Source: Thermoanaerobaculia bacterium (GTDB lineage: Bacteria > Acidobacteriota > Thermoanaerobaculia > Gp7-AA8). From it: 64,000 nt of DNA. The stretch is taken from assembly GCA_017883235.1 (NCBI GenBank), contig JADGNY010000012.1, forward strand, positions 1 through 64,000. The letters are read 5' to 3'. Under the pieces are notes generated by a model. The model was not told where the DNA came from. It searched no databases and was given only the letters and a program-made list of their open reading frames with translations. The translations under genes and the position numbers were made by a program. How positions within the stretch are numbered: the first letter of the stretch is position 1; the number at the start of each line of letters is the position of its first letter. This document shows positions 41,899-50,602 of this stretch, one piece after another.

Positions 41899-42120
41899 TC
41901 AACGCCGGTCCTCGTGACGGAGCGTTGTTTCCCACTCAGCCAGACCTGCTTCTGTCAGAGTGTCTTCATCGGAAATGACCTTCGATAAACGTGCGAGATC
42001 CCAACGCAAAGGATCCGGTCGGCGCACGACAACGATTCCTACCCGTTCGCCCGGGCGCAATGGCAGACGGCGCATCGGACGGAGTACACCATCATTGAAC
42101 TCCGCTTCGATCACTTCCAT
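41899..42120 (-). CDS. DUF104-type antitoxin
   Basis: The 73-residue protein begins MEVIEAEFNDGVLRPMRRL and continues PGERVGIVV, the pattern of AF2212/DUF104 antitoxins: a small N-terminal beta strand set and a toxin-binding tail. Such genes usually precede a PIN-domain (VapC) toxin; here no toxin follows before the ctpA-type gene, so it is an orphan or acts elsewhere. Confidence 0.7.
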   Translation of the reverse strand: MEVIEAEFNDGVLRPMRRLPLRPGERVGIVVVRRPDPLRWDLARLSKVISDEDTLTEAGLAEWETTLRHEDRR

Positions 42121-42299
42121 GCGGTCAACGGTAACACGACGCCCTGAGGTTGGTGCGGAACAAGGAACAACAAATCAGCGTCACGTAGCGGTGGACAGCC
42201 GGCGCCTCGAGTTGGAGCACAAGGATACACGCATCGCACACATGCGGCAACCATACGTCAACTTGCTGCTTGTAAGGGACTGGCGGCCACTTCTGTCCG

Positions 42300-43910
42300 T
42301 CAAGGCGCCCTGACCGCGCGGCGCCGCGGAGAAGCGCCGCACCAGCCTTCGAGCATTGATCGAGCGTTATCGTATTCGGACACGTCGTTCCGCAGACGAT
42401 AACTCCACAAAAGCAGACCTTGATAGCCGCCGGCGGCTGCGCCCAGCAAATAATCGAGGGTCGAGTAGCGGCTGTTCGCCGTCGGAACCTCGCCTGCGAT
42501 TGCAGGTTTATCGAGCGCGAGCTGTGAATACGGCAGCCAGGGAAAAGGTTCCTCGGAAGAGAAGTGTTCGTACCAGTGAAATTGATATAGATCCAGCCCC
42601 AACCCGCGCCAATTTTGCACCCACATTCTGCGCGCGCTGCCGACGGTAACCTTTTGTCTCGCGCACGAATGGATCGTTTGGGCACAGAGCCGGACGAACT
42701 CCTGCATCTCCGCCAACGCGACCGGGTCCGTAGTCTGAAAACCCGTTGGAACTTCCTTCGTCGCCCACTCAGGCTCGTTGATCACCTCCCAAGCCATGAT
42801 CTGTGAGTTGTCACAGTACTTCTCTACAAACGGCTTGAGCGCGTTGTCCAAGAACGCCTGCCTCCGATCCGAGCTTCGAACGATGCTCGATCGTCCACCA
42901 AGTTGAACGCCATTCTCAAACGTCGCCAGATTGAACCAGCTAAAGTCGAGCAAGACGGGAATCACCATGAGATTGCTCTGTTTGGCGGCACCCAACAAAG
43001 CATCGAAATCCGGAAAGAAGTACTCATCGAGGCCCGTTACCTGGTCATCGAAAGCAAACTCGGGTGCGGCTCGTCCGTCCGCAAACACAAAGACTCTGAC
43101 TGCATTCGCCGGGCACTTCCCCAGCGCCTGCCGCAAAGCTATGAAGTCGTTTTCGACTTCCAGCCTTTCGAAATCGAATCCGATGGCCGGAGCTGTGTTC
43201 AGCACGTAATCATCAAGAAAGATCTCTCCAGCAAACGTCGCGTTCGACCGATCGTTTATGGATATCTTGAGACCGACAGCGACGACTTTGGTTTGATCAT
43301 ACTGAGGATCGACATAACCTGTCGGACCCGACGCATCGGCGGTGAACTGCACCCACCTTCCCTCTTGATCGGGCCGGATGTTCTGATACGGAGTGTACAG
43401 CGAGTAGAAGCCCTCGCTTTTGAAGAAGAATTGCACGCCATTGGGCGCGCTCGGGTTGCCGGAACTTCCGCTGGGGAGGAACAGCCAGCAACTCACCCTG
43501 GCGTTCGTGAGATTGACCGGGACTGAGACTCCAGGCGGGGTGTGGCTCCTGAGATCGATATACACCTCTCCCTTGGCTTTGTTGGGATGCTGACCGATCA
43601 GATCCGCCGTAAGGCTTAGCGATCCCGTTCCCGAGTGGGCTTTTGACTTGGAGAATCGCGTGTCGGTGATTCCCTGACTGTCAACGTAAGTCTGGTAGCT
43701 CCAACCCCCTGTGATGAGACCATCGTGTCCCCACAGGTTTTTACCGAAGTCATGACCATACGTGATCCAGGGATAGTTAACTCCTACGATGAAGGGTCCC
43801 GTCGACTCCGCCCTCAAGGATGGGCCGCAAGGTAGTGCGAGTAGCAGGCTCGCGATGAGGCTCGCGATGAGCCGAGCCGGCCTGAAGGTCTTTCCTGCGA
43901 TCCGTGACAT
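42300..43910 (-). CDS. exported GH5-like glycoside hydrolase with N-terminal carbohydrate-binding region
   Basis: The 536-residue protein has a signal peptide (about 1-34), a beta-sandwich region (about 40-225, HSGTGSLSLTADL and EIFLDDYVL, CBM-like) and a (beta/alpha)8 domain (about 230-525). The probable acid/base is E379 in EVINEPEW and the nucleophile E474 in AIAGEVPT, as in clan GH-A (GH5-like mannanase or cellulase). Base use is less GC-rich than nearby housekeeping genes. AAAGGAG precedes the ATG and a TATAAT stands upstream. The gene stands alone. Confidence 0.78.
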   Translation of the reverse strand: MSRIAGKTFRPARLIASLIASLLLALPCGPSLRAESTGPFIVGVNYPWITYGHDFGKNLWGHDGLITGGWSYQTYVDSQGITDTRFSKSKAHSGTGSLSLTADLIGQHPNKAKGEVYIDLRSHTPPGVSVPVNLTNARVSCWLFLPSGSSGNPSAPNGVQFFFKSEGFYSLYTPYQNIRPDQEGRWVQFTADASGPTGYVDPQYDQTKVVAVGLKISINDRSNATFAGEIFLDDYVLNTAPAIGFDFERLEVENDFIALRQALGKCPANAVRVFVFADGRAAPEFAFDDQVTGLDEYFFPDFDALLGAAKQSNLMVIPVLLDFSWFNLATFENGVQLGGRSSIVRSSDRRQAFLDNALKPFVEKYCDNSQIMAWEVINEPEWATKEVPTGFQTTDPVALAEMQEFVRLCAQTIHSCARQKVTVGSARRMWVQNWRGLGLDLYQFHWYEHFSSEEPFPWLPYSQLALDKPAIAGEVPTANSRYSTLDYLLGAAAGGYQGLLLWSYRLRNDVSEYDNARSMLEGWCGASPRRRAVRAP

Positions 43911-43936
43911 CGCTGCTCCTTTAGGGACGGAAAGAC

Positions 43937-43942
43937 ATTATA
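43937..43942 (-). promoter_or_regulatory. -10 element of the GH5-like gene
   Basis: TATAAT on the minus strand, 27 bases before the ATG at 43910. The -35 region is weak (TTTGTG at about 15-17 bp). Confidence 0.5.
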
Positions 43943-44022
43943 ACACAAACGTAGGGGCGGCGCGCGTCGAGCCGCCGCCACGCGAGGAACGGAGCGGGTA
44001 CTGGAAACACCGGAAGCTCCGG

Positions 44023-45216
44023 TCAGGGACGAGCTTGTGCCGACCGGGTCCGGCCATGTGCCCATTCTGAAAACGCGCGGAGGAGAGCGCTCGCAATGAG
44101 GGTGCCGGTTGGCGGGTCAGGGAGTCTTCGCATCATCACGTTTCCTCCGTCTTCCGTCCAGAAGACGGTGATGTCGCGAGAGTCTTCGTCGGGAGCGTGA
44201 CCGAGAGAGATCGCCGGACCATAACCAGCGACATGGTTTGCGACCGTCACGGCCGGCAGGACAAGGCGGCTATCGAATTCGGCAATCTGAACCTCCCCGT
44301 CCCTGGAATGGATCCAGCTGGCGACGAATCGATCTCCGTTGGCGATCAACCTGAGGCCAGGGGATGGGACAGCCACGGGCTCGGTCGTGAGGGGCCGGGT
44401 GGTTGGGTGGTCGGGTTGCGCTGGATCCACCATGATCGCCAGGACGGCACTCTGATTGAACGGAGTAGCCACGATGGCGAGCTGCTTATTCGTACCGATC
44501 GCCGCGGCAACGGACGCCCAGCCACTGGCATGGAAGGCCAGGCGCGGTGTTGTAATCTCGCCATTTCGTATGACGCGCAGGACGATCGAAGAGTGGACCG
44601 TATCCGAGGAACCAGTCTCGATGGTGATCAGGGCGACGGCGTCTGGTCCCAGGCGAACAGCCTGACCGCGCTCCGCGCCCCCGAGAGTGGACCCTCGATC
44701 GAACCGGCCGAGCGTTTCCTGAATCCCGGACGGCGTCACCACCCTGGCGACCATGGTGCGCTCATCTTTCTCCATCGACAGCAGTACACCGCCCGGGTCG
44801 TCCTGCTCGAACGGCAACCATTCGGTCGGATAGAGCGCGGGATCGTTTGTGACCACGAATGAAGGTGAGCCGGGAGCATCAGAGCTGACGAATTGAACGC
44901 CGTTGCCGCTGCAGCGGCTGTACCGCCATCGAGCGCCCCGCACGATCAGCGCTTCTCCTACGCAGGCGGTATCTTGCGTCGGAAGGACCAGCGGATGCTC
45001 GTTCCCATCTGCATCGATGCGAACGAGCACCCGCGGTTGCCAACTGTCAGGCTTCCCGCTGACGAGGATGAGCTCATTCTCCCCGACCATGCCGGCGTGA
45101 CGGACCTGATCATGTCTCGCCACACGCACCGCATTCATCTTCTGAGGATGCCAGTCCGCGCAACTCGCGAGCTCCGCCAGCAGGCCGAGTACGAAGAGCC
45201 AGACTCTATTTTTCAG
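44023..45216 (-). CDS. lipoprotein of unknown function with apparent CTG start
   Basis: From the first ATG (45138) the protein would lack an export signal. Reading back in frame gives a lipoprotein signal (LKNRVWLFVLGLLAELASC) opening at CTG 45216, with GGAGG six bases upstream; no ATG, GTG or TTG is available before the in-frame stop. With that start the product is 397 residues, mostly beta strands in repeated units such as GENELILVSGKPDSW and LRLIANGDRFVASWIH, like a beta-propeller. I know no family. The CTG start is inference from the ribosome binding site and signal peptide. Confidence 0.6.
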   Translation of the reverse strand: MKNRVWLFVLGLLAELASCADWHPQKMNAVRVARHDQVRHAGMVGENELILVSGKPDSWQPRVLVRIDADGNEHPLVLPTQDTACVGEALIVRGARWRYSRCSGNGVQFVSSDAPGSPSFVVTNDPALYPTEWLPFEQDDPGGVLLSMEKDERTMVARVVTPSGIQETLGRFDRGSTLGGAERGQAVRLGPDAVALITIETGSSDTVHSSIVLRVIRNGEITTPRLAFHASGWASVAAAIGTNKQLAIVATPFNQSAVLAIMVDPAQPDHPTTRPLTTEPVAVPSPGLRLIANGDRFVASWIHSRDGEVQIAEFDSRLVLPAVTVANHVAGYGPAISLGHAPDEDSRDITVFWTEDGGNVMMRRLPDPPTGTLIASALLRAFSEWAHGRTRSAQARP

Positions 45217-45427
45217 CCAACGCCTCCGATGGGGTGACGTAGGCTGCCGCCGGACCTTTCATTTGACGCCTCGACGACGATCTTTGAGTGAACTACGTCG
45301 GTACCCAACGGAAGCGAGAGCTGCCGCGATGAACAGGAACTTTGGCGAGGACATATAGACGACAGTAGGTGGGGAAGACGGTCCTGTCAACTTCGACCTA
45401 ACTCCATAAAAGCTGACGCCGCCGCCG

Positions 45428-47485
45428 CTACGCAAGCGGCTGCGCGGTCACCGGAAACATCTGCTGCACCGCGTCGCTCTGCGCGGCGTCGAGTGGCAGC
45501 TCCACCGTGAATCGGGCGCCGTGGCCGGGGCCGTCGCTTTCAACGGTGGCGTTGCCGCCATGCAGTTCGGCCAGGTGGCGGACGATGGCCAGACCGAGGC
45601 CCAGGCCGCCGTGGGCTCGGGCACTGCTGCCGTCCGCCTGCCGGAAGCGCTCGAAGACGTGCGGCAGGAACGCAGGATCGATCCCGGGACCGTCATCGCT
45701 GACCACGATCCGCGCGGCGTTTTCGCCGCGCCTGAGCTGTGCCGAGATGTGTCCGCCGCGCGGGACGAACTTGATGGCGTTCGAGAGGAGATTCCAGACC
45801 ACTTGCTGCAGGCGGTTGGCGTCGCCCTGGACGGGTGGGGTGAAATCGAGAGCCACGTCGATGGCAATCTGCTTCGCCGTCGCCGCCGGGCGCAGGGTCT
45901 CGATGGCGTTCCTGATCACGGCCCCGAGATCGACCGGTCCGATCTCCAGCCGGAACTTGCCGCTGATGATGCTGGAAACGTCGAGGATGTCTTCGATCAG
46001 CCGCGCCTGCGCCTTGGTCGACCGATCGATCGAATCCAATGCCAGTTGCATCGTCTCCTCGTCCAGCGAGCCGATGGTGAGCATGCGCACCCATCCGAGC
46101 GTTGCCGTCATCGGCGTCCGCAGCTCGTGGGATACCGTGGCCAGGAACTCGTCCTTGGCCCGATTGGCCTCGATGGCCGCCGTGTGAAGCTGCGCGTTCT
46201 CGAGGGCCAGCGCCACGCGGCGCGCGAAGAGCTGCGCGAGCTCGAGATCGGCGGTGTCGTAGCGGTTCTTCCGGCGTGAGCTGACCGTGATCGCGCCGAT
46301 CGTTCCACCGCGCGCGATCAGCGGTACGGTCATGTACGACTGCGTCCCGAGGCGGCGAAGGACGTCGCGGTAGGACTCATCGCTTCCCCGCTTCGCAATC
46401 TCCTCCGGCGGAAGCTCATGCACTACCTCCGGCTTGCTGGTCCGGATCGAGGCAGGAGGCCCGTAGGGAAGGTCCGCGCGCGGATCGTAGGTCTTCAGCA
46501 GACGGACGGCATCCTGCATCGAGGGATCGACATGTTTGACCGCCGCCCGCCGGATCGTGGAACCTTCGATGACGTCGATGACGCACAGCTCGCCCAGGAC
46601 CGGCAGCGCCGCCTCGGCCGCGGTTTCCAGCGTCGTGCGCGCATCGAGCGACGATGTCACCAGTTCACTGACGCGCGCCAGGAACCGCAGCGACTCCTCG
46701 GCACGCCGGCGCGCGGTCATGTCCAGCGTCACCCCGCGCATTCCGACCGGTTTGCCGCCGGCATCCTTGACCACCATGGCATGCGATTCCACCCAGACGG
46801 CGCGGCTGTCTTTCGTGAGCCAGCGGAAGGAGTTGGTTCGGAAGCCGCCGGCGGCGAAGTGCTCCTGGGCATGTCTGGCCGCCTCCTCACGATCGTCCGG
46901 ATGGACGATCGTGAGCCAGAAGTTCGGCGTGGCCAGCCACTCCTCCACCGAGTAGCCGAGCATCCGCGTCACGTGCTCGCTCACATAGTCGATCCGTTGC
47001 GAGTCCTTGTCAGGATTGCCGTGCGCTTCCCAGACCACGCCCGGGACGCTGGAGACGATGCCGACCAGGCGGCGGCGCTCCGCCTCGATGCGATCGGCCA
47101 TCTCGTGGAGATCCCGGCCTCGTGCGTCGCGCAACCGTGCGGTCTCGGCACGATGGGCGGCGATGATCCAGGACAGAAGGATCATGAAGGCATCGATGAC
47201 CGTGAGCTGAACCGTGTTGGTCGACGCGAATCGCCGGGCGTAGGAGGGAAGGTCGAAGAGATACTCCACTGCCGCCGAGGAGAGCGCGACCGAGAGAAGT
47301 GCGGGACCGAAACCGCCGTAGGTGGCGCTGACGACGATCGCACCGATCAGCAGGAAATAGCGCCCGCCGCCGAGGAACGGCGCCAGCCAGATCTGCAGGA
47401 AGGTGGCGATCGCGGTCACGGCGAGCGCGATGGCGTAGCGGCGCGCCAGCGAGGCATAAACGGATGGGGGGACGATGCGTTTCAC
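45428..47485 (-). CDS. membrane sensor histidine kinase (DUF4118-like TM, PAS, GAF, HisKA, HATPase)
   Basis: The 685-residue protein has an N-terminal set of about four membrane segments (15-115) of the KdpD/DUF4118 type (FGPALLSVALSSAAVEYLF), a PAS/PAC (about 140-260), a GAF (about 270-430), HisKA with H453 in SHELRTP and HATPase (NLLSNAIKFV, DDGPGID, GLGLAIVRHL). There is no receiver and no response regulator beside it. Its kinase core is close to that of the hybrid kinase at 7972-10395, so the two may share a phospho-partner. Confidence 0.88.
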   Translation of the reverse strand: MKRIVPPSVYASLARRYAIALAVTAIATFLQIWLAPFLGGGRYFLLIGAIVVSATYGGFGPALLSVALSSAAVEYLFDLPSYARRFASTNTVQLTVIDAFMILLSWIIAAHRAETARLRDARGRDLHEMADRIEAERRRLVGIVSSVPGVVWEAHGNPDKDSQRIDYVSEHVTRMLGYSVEEWLATPNFWLTIVHPDDREEAARHAQEHFAAGGFRTNSFRWLTKDSRAVWVESHAMVVKDAGGKPVGMRGVTLDMTARRRAEESLRFLARVSELVTSSLDARTTLETAAEAALPVLGELCVIDVIEGSTIRRAAVKHVDPSMQDAVRLLKTYDPRADLPYGPPASIRTSKPEVVHELPPEEIAKRGSDESYRDVLRRLGTQSYMTVPLIARGGTIGAITVSSRRKNRYDTADLELAQLFARRVALALENAQLHTAAIEANRAKDEFLATVSHELRTPMTATLGWVRMLTIGSLDEETMQLALDSIDRSTKAQARLIEDILDVSSIISGKFRLEIGPVDLGAVIRNAIETLRPAATAKQIAIDVALDFTPPVQGDANRLQQVVWNLLSNAIKFVPRGGHISAQLRRGENAARIVVSDDGPGIDPAFLPHVFERFRQADGSSARAHGGLGLGLAIVRHLAELHGGNATVESDGPGHGARFTVELPLDAAQSDAVQQMFPVTAQPLA

Positions 47486-47636
47486 GGGTGTGCTGTCGTC
47501 CGCCGCGTGCGGGTCTCGTGCCGAGTCCGGGTCAGGGGCTTTCTTGCGTCCGTTGATAGCACTCGCGACGTGGCGTGTTGCTGAGAACGCAAAGGACTAC
47601 GGAAGACGCCAGCGCTCCGCCCGCAATCTGCTTGAA

Positions 47637-48020
47637 GCGATCGTCAAAACGAAGCAAGTGATCGACGAAATGAAGCAAGCGATCGTCGAAGTGAAGCAAG
47701 CGATCGACGAAATGAAGCGCGCCAGGGTCAAAACGAAGCGCGCGAGGGTCAAAACGAAGCACGCGAGGGTCAAAACGAAGCGCGCGAGGGTGAAAACGAA
47801 GCACGCGAGGGTGAAAACGAAGCACGCGAGGGTGAAAACGAAGCACGCGAGGGTGAAAATGAAGCGCGCGAGGGTGAAAACGAAGCACGCGAGGGTGAAA
47901 ACGAAGCGCGCGAGGGTGAAAACGAAGCGCGCGAGGGTGAAAACGAAGCGCGCGAGGGTGAAAACGAAGCACGCGAGGGTGAAAACGAAGCGCGCGAGGG
48001 TCGAAATGAAGCTCGCGAGG
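47637..48020. repeat. 21-bp tandem repeat array (C)
   Basis: About 18 units of 21 bp. The first three or four read GATCGACGAAATGAAGCAAGC; the rest follow the form CGAGGGTGAAAACGAAGC with a two-base variable part. The unit is purine-rich and not a clear palindrome, unlike arrays A and B. In one frame the first heptads (IDEMKQA) have coiled-coil spacing, later ones (RVKTKRA) do not. It fills most of the gap between a kinase gene and an aminotransferase gene. Confidence 0.88.
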
Positions 48021-48074
48021 GCCGAATGCGTCGTGGGGGGGCAGGCGGACGCGCGACTTCAGCCCCGAAAAGAC

Positions 48075-49247
48075 TCAGAACCGCGGAAGCAGTTCCACCA
48101 GTGCCCTGGCCAGCGATTCGTAGTCTCCGATCGTGTTGTAGAGCTGCGCAGAAACGCGGAGGACGCGCTTCGGCTGGTGCGGCCACGGCACGATCGGCAC
48201 TTCGATCTGGCGCTCGAACAGCAACGCGTCCTGCAGGGGATCGCCGAACAGCGTTGGTACATATGGCGGGCCGTCGGGGAGCGGTATCGCCGCCATCGAC
48301 CCGAGCATCTCGTCCGGCGCAGGTTTGCCGATCCCGAGCTGTTCGCACAGCAGGTCGCGCGCACGCAAGGCCAGCTCGTGATTGCGCCGCATCACCTCCG
48401 GCCATCCACCATCGGCCAGTGAGGCCATGAATCGAAGGGCGGTGGGGACGCAGAGACATGCCGTCGGATCGAACGTGCCCGGCCAGTCGAACTCGAGATG
48501 GAACCGGCTGCGGTCGGTGCGCGTGGCATTGGCGCCGTGGCTGATCACGACGGGATGGATCCCGCGACGCCGGTTTGCGCGAACATAGAGGAAGGCGGCT
48601 CCTTTCGGAGCGCAGACCCACTTGTGAAGATTGCCGGTGTAGTACGCGGCCCCGAGCTGGTCGAGATGCAGCGGAAACATGCCGGGGGCATGGGCCCCGT
48701 CGACCAGTGTGTCGATGCCTCGCTTGTTCAGCGCATCGATCAGCCCCGCGATCGGGAAAATCAATCCTGTCTGACTGGTGACGTGATCGATGAGAAGGAG
48801 GCGGGTGCGTTCGGTGACGCGCTCCATGACCCGGTCGATGACCTCATCGGGCGATTGGATCGGAAACGGCACCTCGACCGGCACGACCTTCGCGCCCTCG
48901 AGGCCGGCGACGTATTCGAGCGCATTGCGTGAGGCGTTGTACTCGTGCGAGGTGACGAGAAGCTCGTCATGTTTGTCGAGATCCAGCGAACGGAGCACCG
49001 CGTTCACGCCTGTCGTGGCATTCGGAACGAAGGCGATCGACTCCGTGTCCGCTCCCACGAACTCCGCCAGCCCGGTGCGGGCGTCGTCGAGGAGCGGCTC
49101 GAGCTCGCGGACCATGAACCGCACCGGCTCGCGCTCCATTTGCGTGCGAAGCTCGTCCTGTTTCGCCAGCACCACCTTCGGGGCCGCGCCGAAGGAGCCG
49201 TGATTGAGGTAGGTGATGGCGGGGTCGAGGAGCCAGTGCTCTTTCAT
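48075..49247 (-). CDS. class V aminotransferase (isopenicillin N epimerase-like)
   Basis: The 390-residue PLP enzyme starts with YLNHGSFGAAPKVV, the mark of the isopenicillin N epimerase-like branch, and carries the Schiff-base K209 in TGNLHKWVCAPKG, with DGAHAPGM before it. The substrate may be an amino acid or a sulfur compound; not determinable here. The start overlaps the stop of the upstream class I aminotransferase (ATGA), so the two are an operon. Confidence 0.88.
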   Translation of the reverse strand: MKEHWLLDPAITYLNHGSFGAAPKVVLAKQDELRTQMEREPVRFMVRELEPLLDDARTGLAEFVGADTESIAFVPNATTGVNAVLRSLDLDKHDELLVTSHEYNASRNALEYVAGLEGAKVVPVEVPFPIQSPDEVIDRVMERVTERTRLLLIDHVTSQTGLIFPIAGLIDALNKRGIDTLVDGAHAPGMFPLHLDQLGAAYYTGNLHKWVCAPKGAAFLYVRANRRRGIHPVVISHGANATRTDRSRFHLEFDWPGTFDPTACLCVPTALRFMASLADGGWPEVMRRNHELALRARDLLCEQLGIGKPAPDEMLGSMAAIPLPDGPPYVPTLFGDPLQDALLFERQIEVPIVPWPHQPKRVLRVSAQLYNTIGDYESLARALVELLPRF

Positions 49248-50359
49248 TGCGGCAGCGAGCTTATCAGCCGCGTGATTCCTTCCTCGAATATGCGCGGCTC
49301 CGTGAGCAGCGACACGACCATATGTCCCTCGCTCTCGAAATCGAAAAAGTAGCCCGGATGGATGACGACGCCGTGTTCCTCGATCAGGCGTAACGCCAGT
49401 GCCTCATCCGAATCGATGCGCGGCACGCGGATGACGGCCGACCAGCCTCCCTCGACCGGGAGCACGCGTGCGGCGGGACATTTCTCCACCATCGCGCGAA
49501 GAGTTGCCAGATTCTGCGAGGTCCGGTCCTGAATGGCTCCGCGGATACGCGGCGCGATGGCGAGCAGCTCCGGCAGCGCCGCCTGTACCGGCGCGCTCAC
49601 GGAGAGGAAGTTGTCGGCGATCATCTCCAGTGCCTGGATGGCCTCGTGTTTTCCGGGACCGCTCACCTGCATCCATCCCAGCTTGTAGTGCGGGAGGCCG
49701 GCGGACTTCGATAACCCTCCCAGCGCGAAGCTGAGCACGTCATTGCGAACGAAAGAAGGGGATCGATCGGCGAAGGTGAAGGGATGGAAAACCTCGTCGG
49801 AGATGACCGGTAAGCCGAAGCGTGCGATCTCCTCCTGTTCCGCCTGAGAGACGTACGAACCTGTGGGGTTGTTGGGGTTGATGACCACCACGGCTCGCGT
49901 CCGCCCGGTGATCGCTGTCTCGATGCGTGATGGATTGATCTCCCATCGACGATGAAACTCCAACGGGAAGTAGTGCAAGTCGATCAGCTCCAGGGCGGCC
50001 AGATGTTCCAGCAATGGATACGATGGCCGCGCCGTGAGCACCGCGTCGCCCGGATCGCAGAGTAGCTTGAAGAGGAACGAATACGCTTCACTCGTCGATG
50101 CCGTAATGACGACGTCCGCCGCATCGCAAGCCAGCGCGTGCGCCACAGCCTCCCGCGCGGACGCGAGCCCGAGTGGCTGCGGGTCATACGGCGCGCGTGC
50201 CGCGCGGGCCATGACCTCCGAAATCTCATCGAGCGGATAGGCGATTCCAGCCGTTGTCGGATTCGAGCTCGTCAGATCGAGCAACGTTCCGCGATACGCC
50301 AGCCGCGCTACCGTGAGGCGATTGGTGGTGGCGTTCCAGTGTGCGCGGTTGGAGAACAT
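49244..50359 (-). CDS. class I/II PLP-dependent aminotransferase
   Basis: The 371-residue enzyme has INPNNPTGSYVS, SDEVFHPF and the Schiff-base K218 in GGLSKSAGLPHYKLGWM, the set typical of fold-type I aspartate-like aminotransferases. The ATG at 50359 opens MFSNRAHWNATTN; longer readings run through the inverted-repeat element at 50420-50532. It is the first gene of the two-gene unit with the class V enzyme. Substrate unknown. Confidence 0.88.
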   Translation of the reverse strand: MFSNRAHWNATTNRLTVARLAYRGTLLDLTSSNPTTAGIAYPLDEISEVMARAARAPYDPQPLGLASAREAVAHALACDAADVVITASTSEAYSFLFKLLCDPGDAVLTARPSYPLLEHLAALELIDLHYFPLEFHRRWEINPSRIETAITGRTRAVVVINPNNPTGSYVSQAEQEEIARFGLPVISDEVFHPFTFADRSPSFVRNDVLSFALGGLSKSAGLPHYKLGWMQVSGPGKHEAIQALEMIADNFLSVSAPVQAALPELLAIAPRIRGAIQDRTSQNLATLRAMVEKCPAARVLPVEGGWSAVIRVPRIDSDEALALRLIEEHGVVIHPGYFFDFESEGHMVVSLLTEPRIFEEGITRLISSLPQ

Positions 50360-50419
50360 GCGGATGGGGTCTCGCGGTGTCAGGCTATCAGCAAGGAATG
50401 AGATCGGAAGCCTGCCAAG

Positions 50420-50532
50420 CTCCGGCACAGACAAGAGTGTCTGAGCCACATTCGACCCCGCAAGACTCCACCCTTCTGCCAATACCGACAGCCAATGTGG
50501 CACAGACACTCTTGTCTGTACCCCGGCCGGAG
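50420..50532. repeat. dispersed inverted-repeat element, second copy
   Basis: CTCCGGCACAGACAAGAGTG (50420 onward) and its complement ending CCGGAG near 50532 form arms of about 35 bases around a 35-base centre. It shares the palindrome ACAGACA-AGAGTGTCTG with 2322-2342, and AATGTGG with that element. Confidence 0.65.
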
Positions 50533-50602
50533 CCGCCTCCGCTACGGGCTTGCGATCTCGAATCGCTCGAGAGGCCAGCGCAGACAGAGTGACTGTGCGC
50601 GG

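Noticed and set aside
45259..45354. 31-residue reading (minus strand) starting MSSPKFLFIAAALAS, upstream of the lipoprotein gene
   Set aside because: It has a signal-like start but no ribosome binding site and no homologue I know; not enough for a gene call.
47540..47640. Array C flank as a third copy of the conserved array flank
   Set aside because: A short minus-strand similarity (SAINGRK against AGINGCR) is too brief to support homology.
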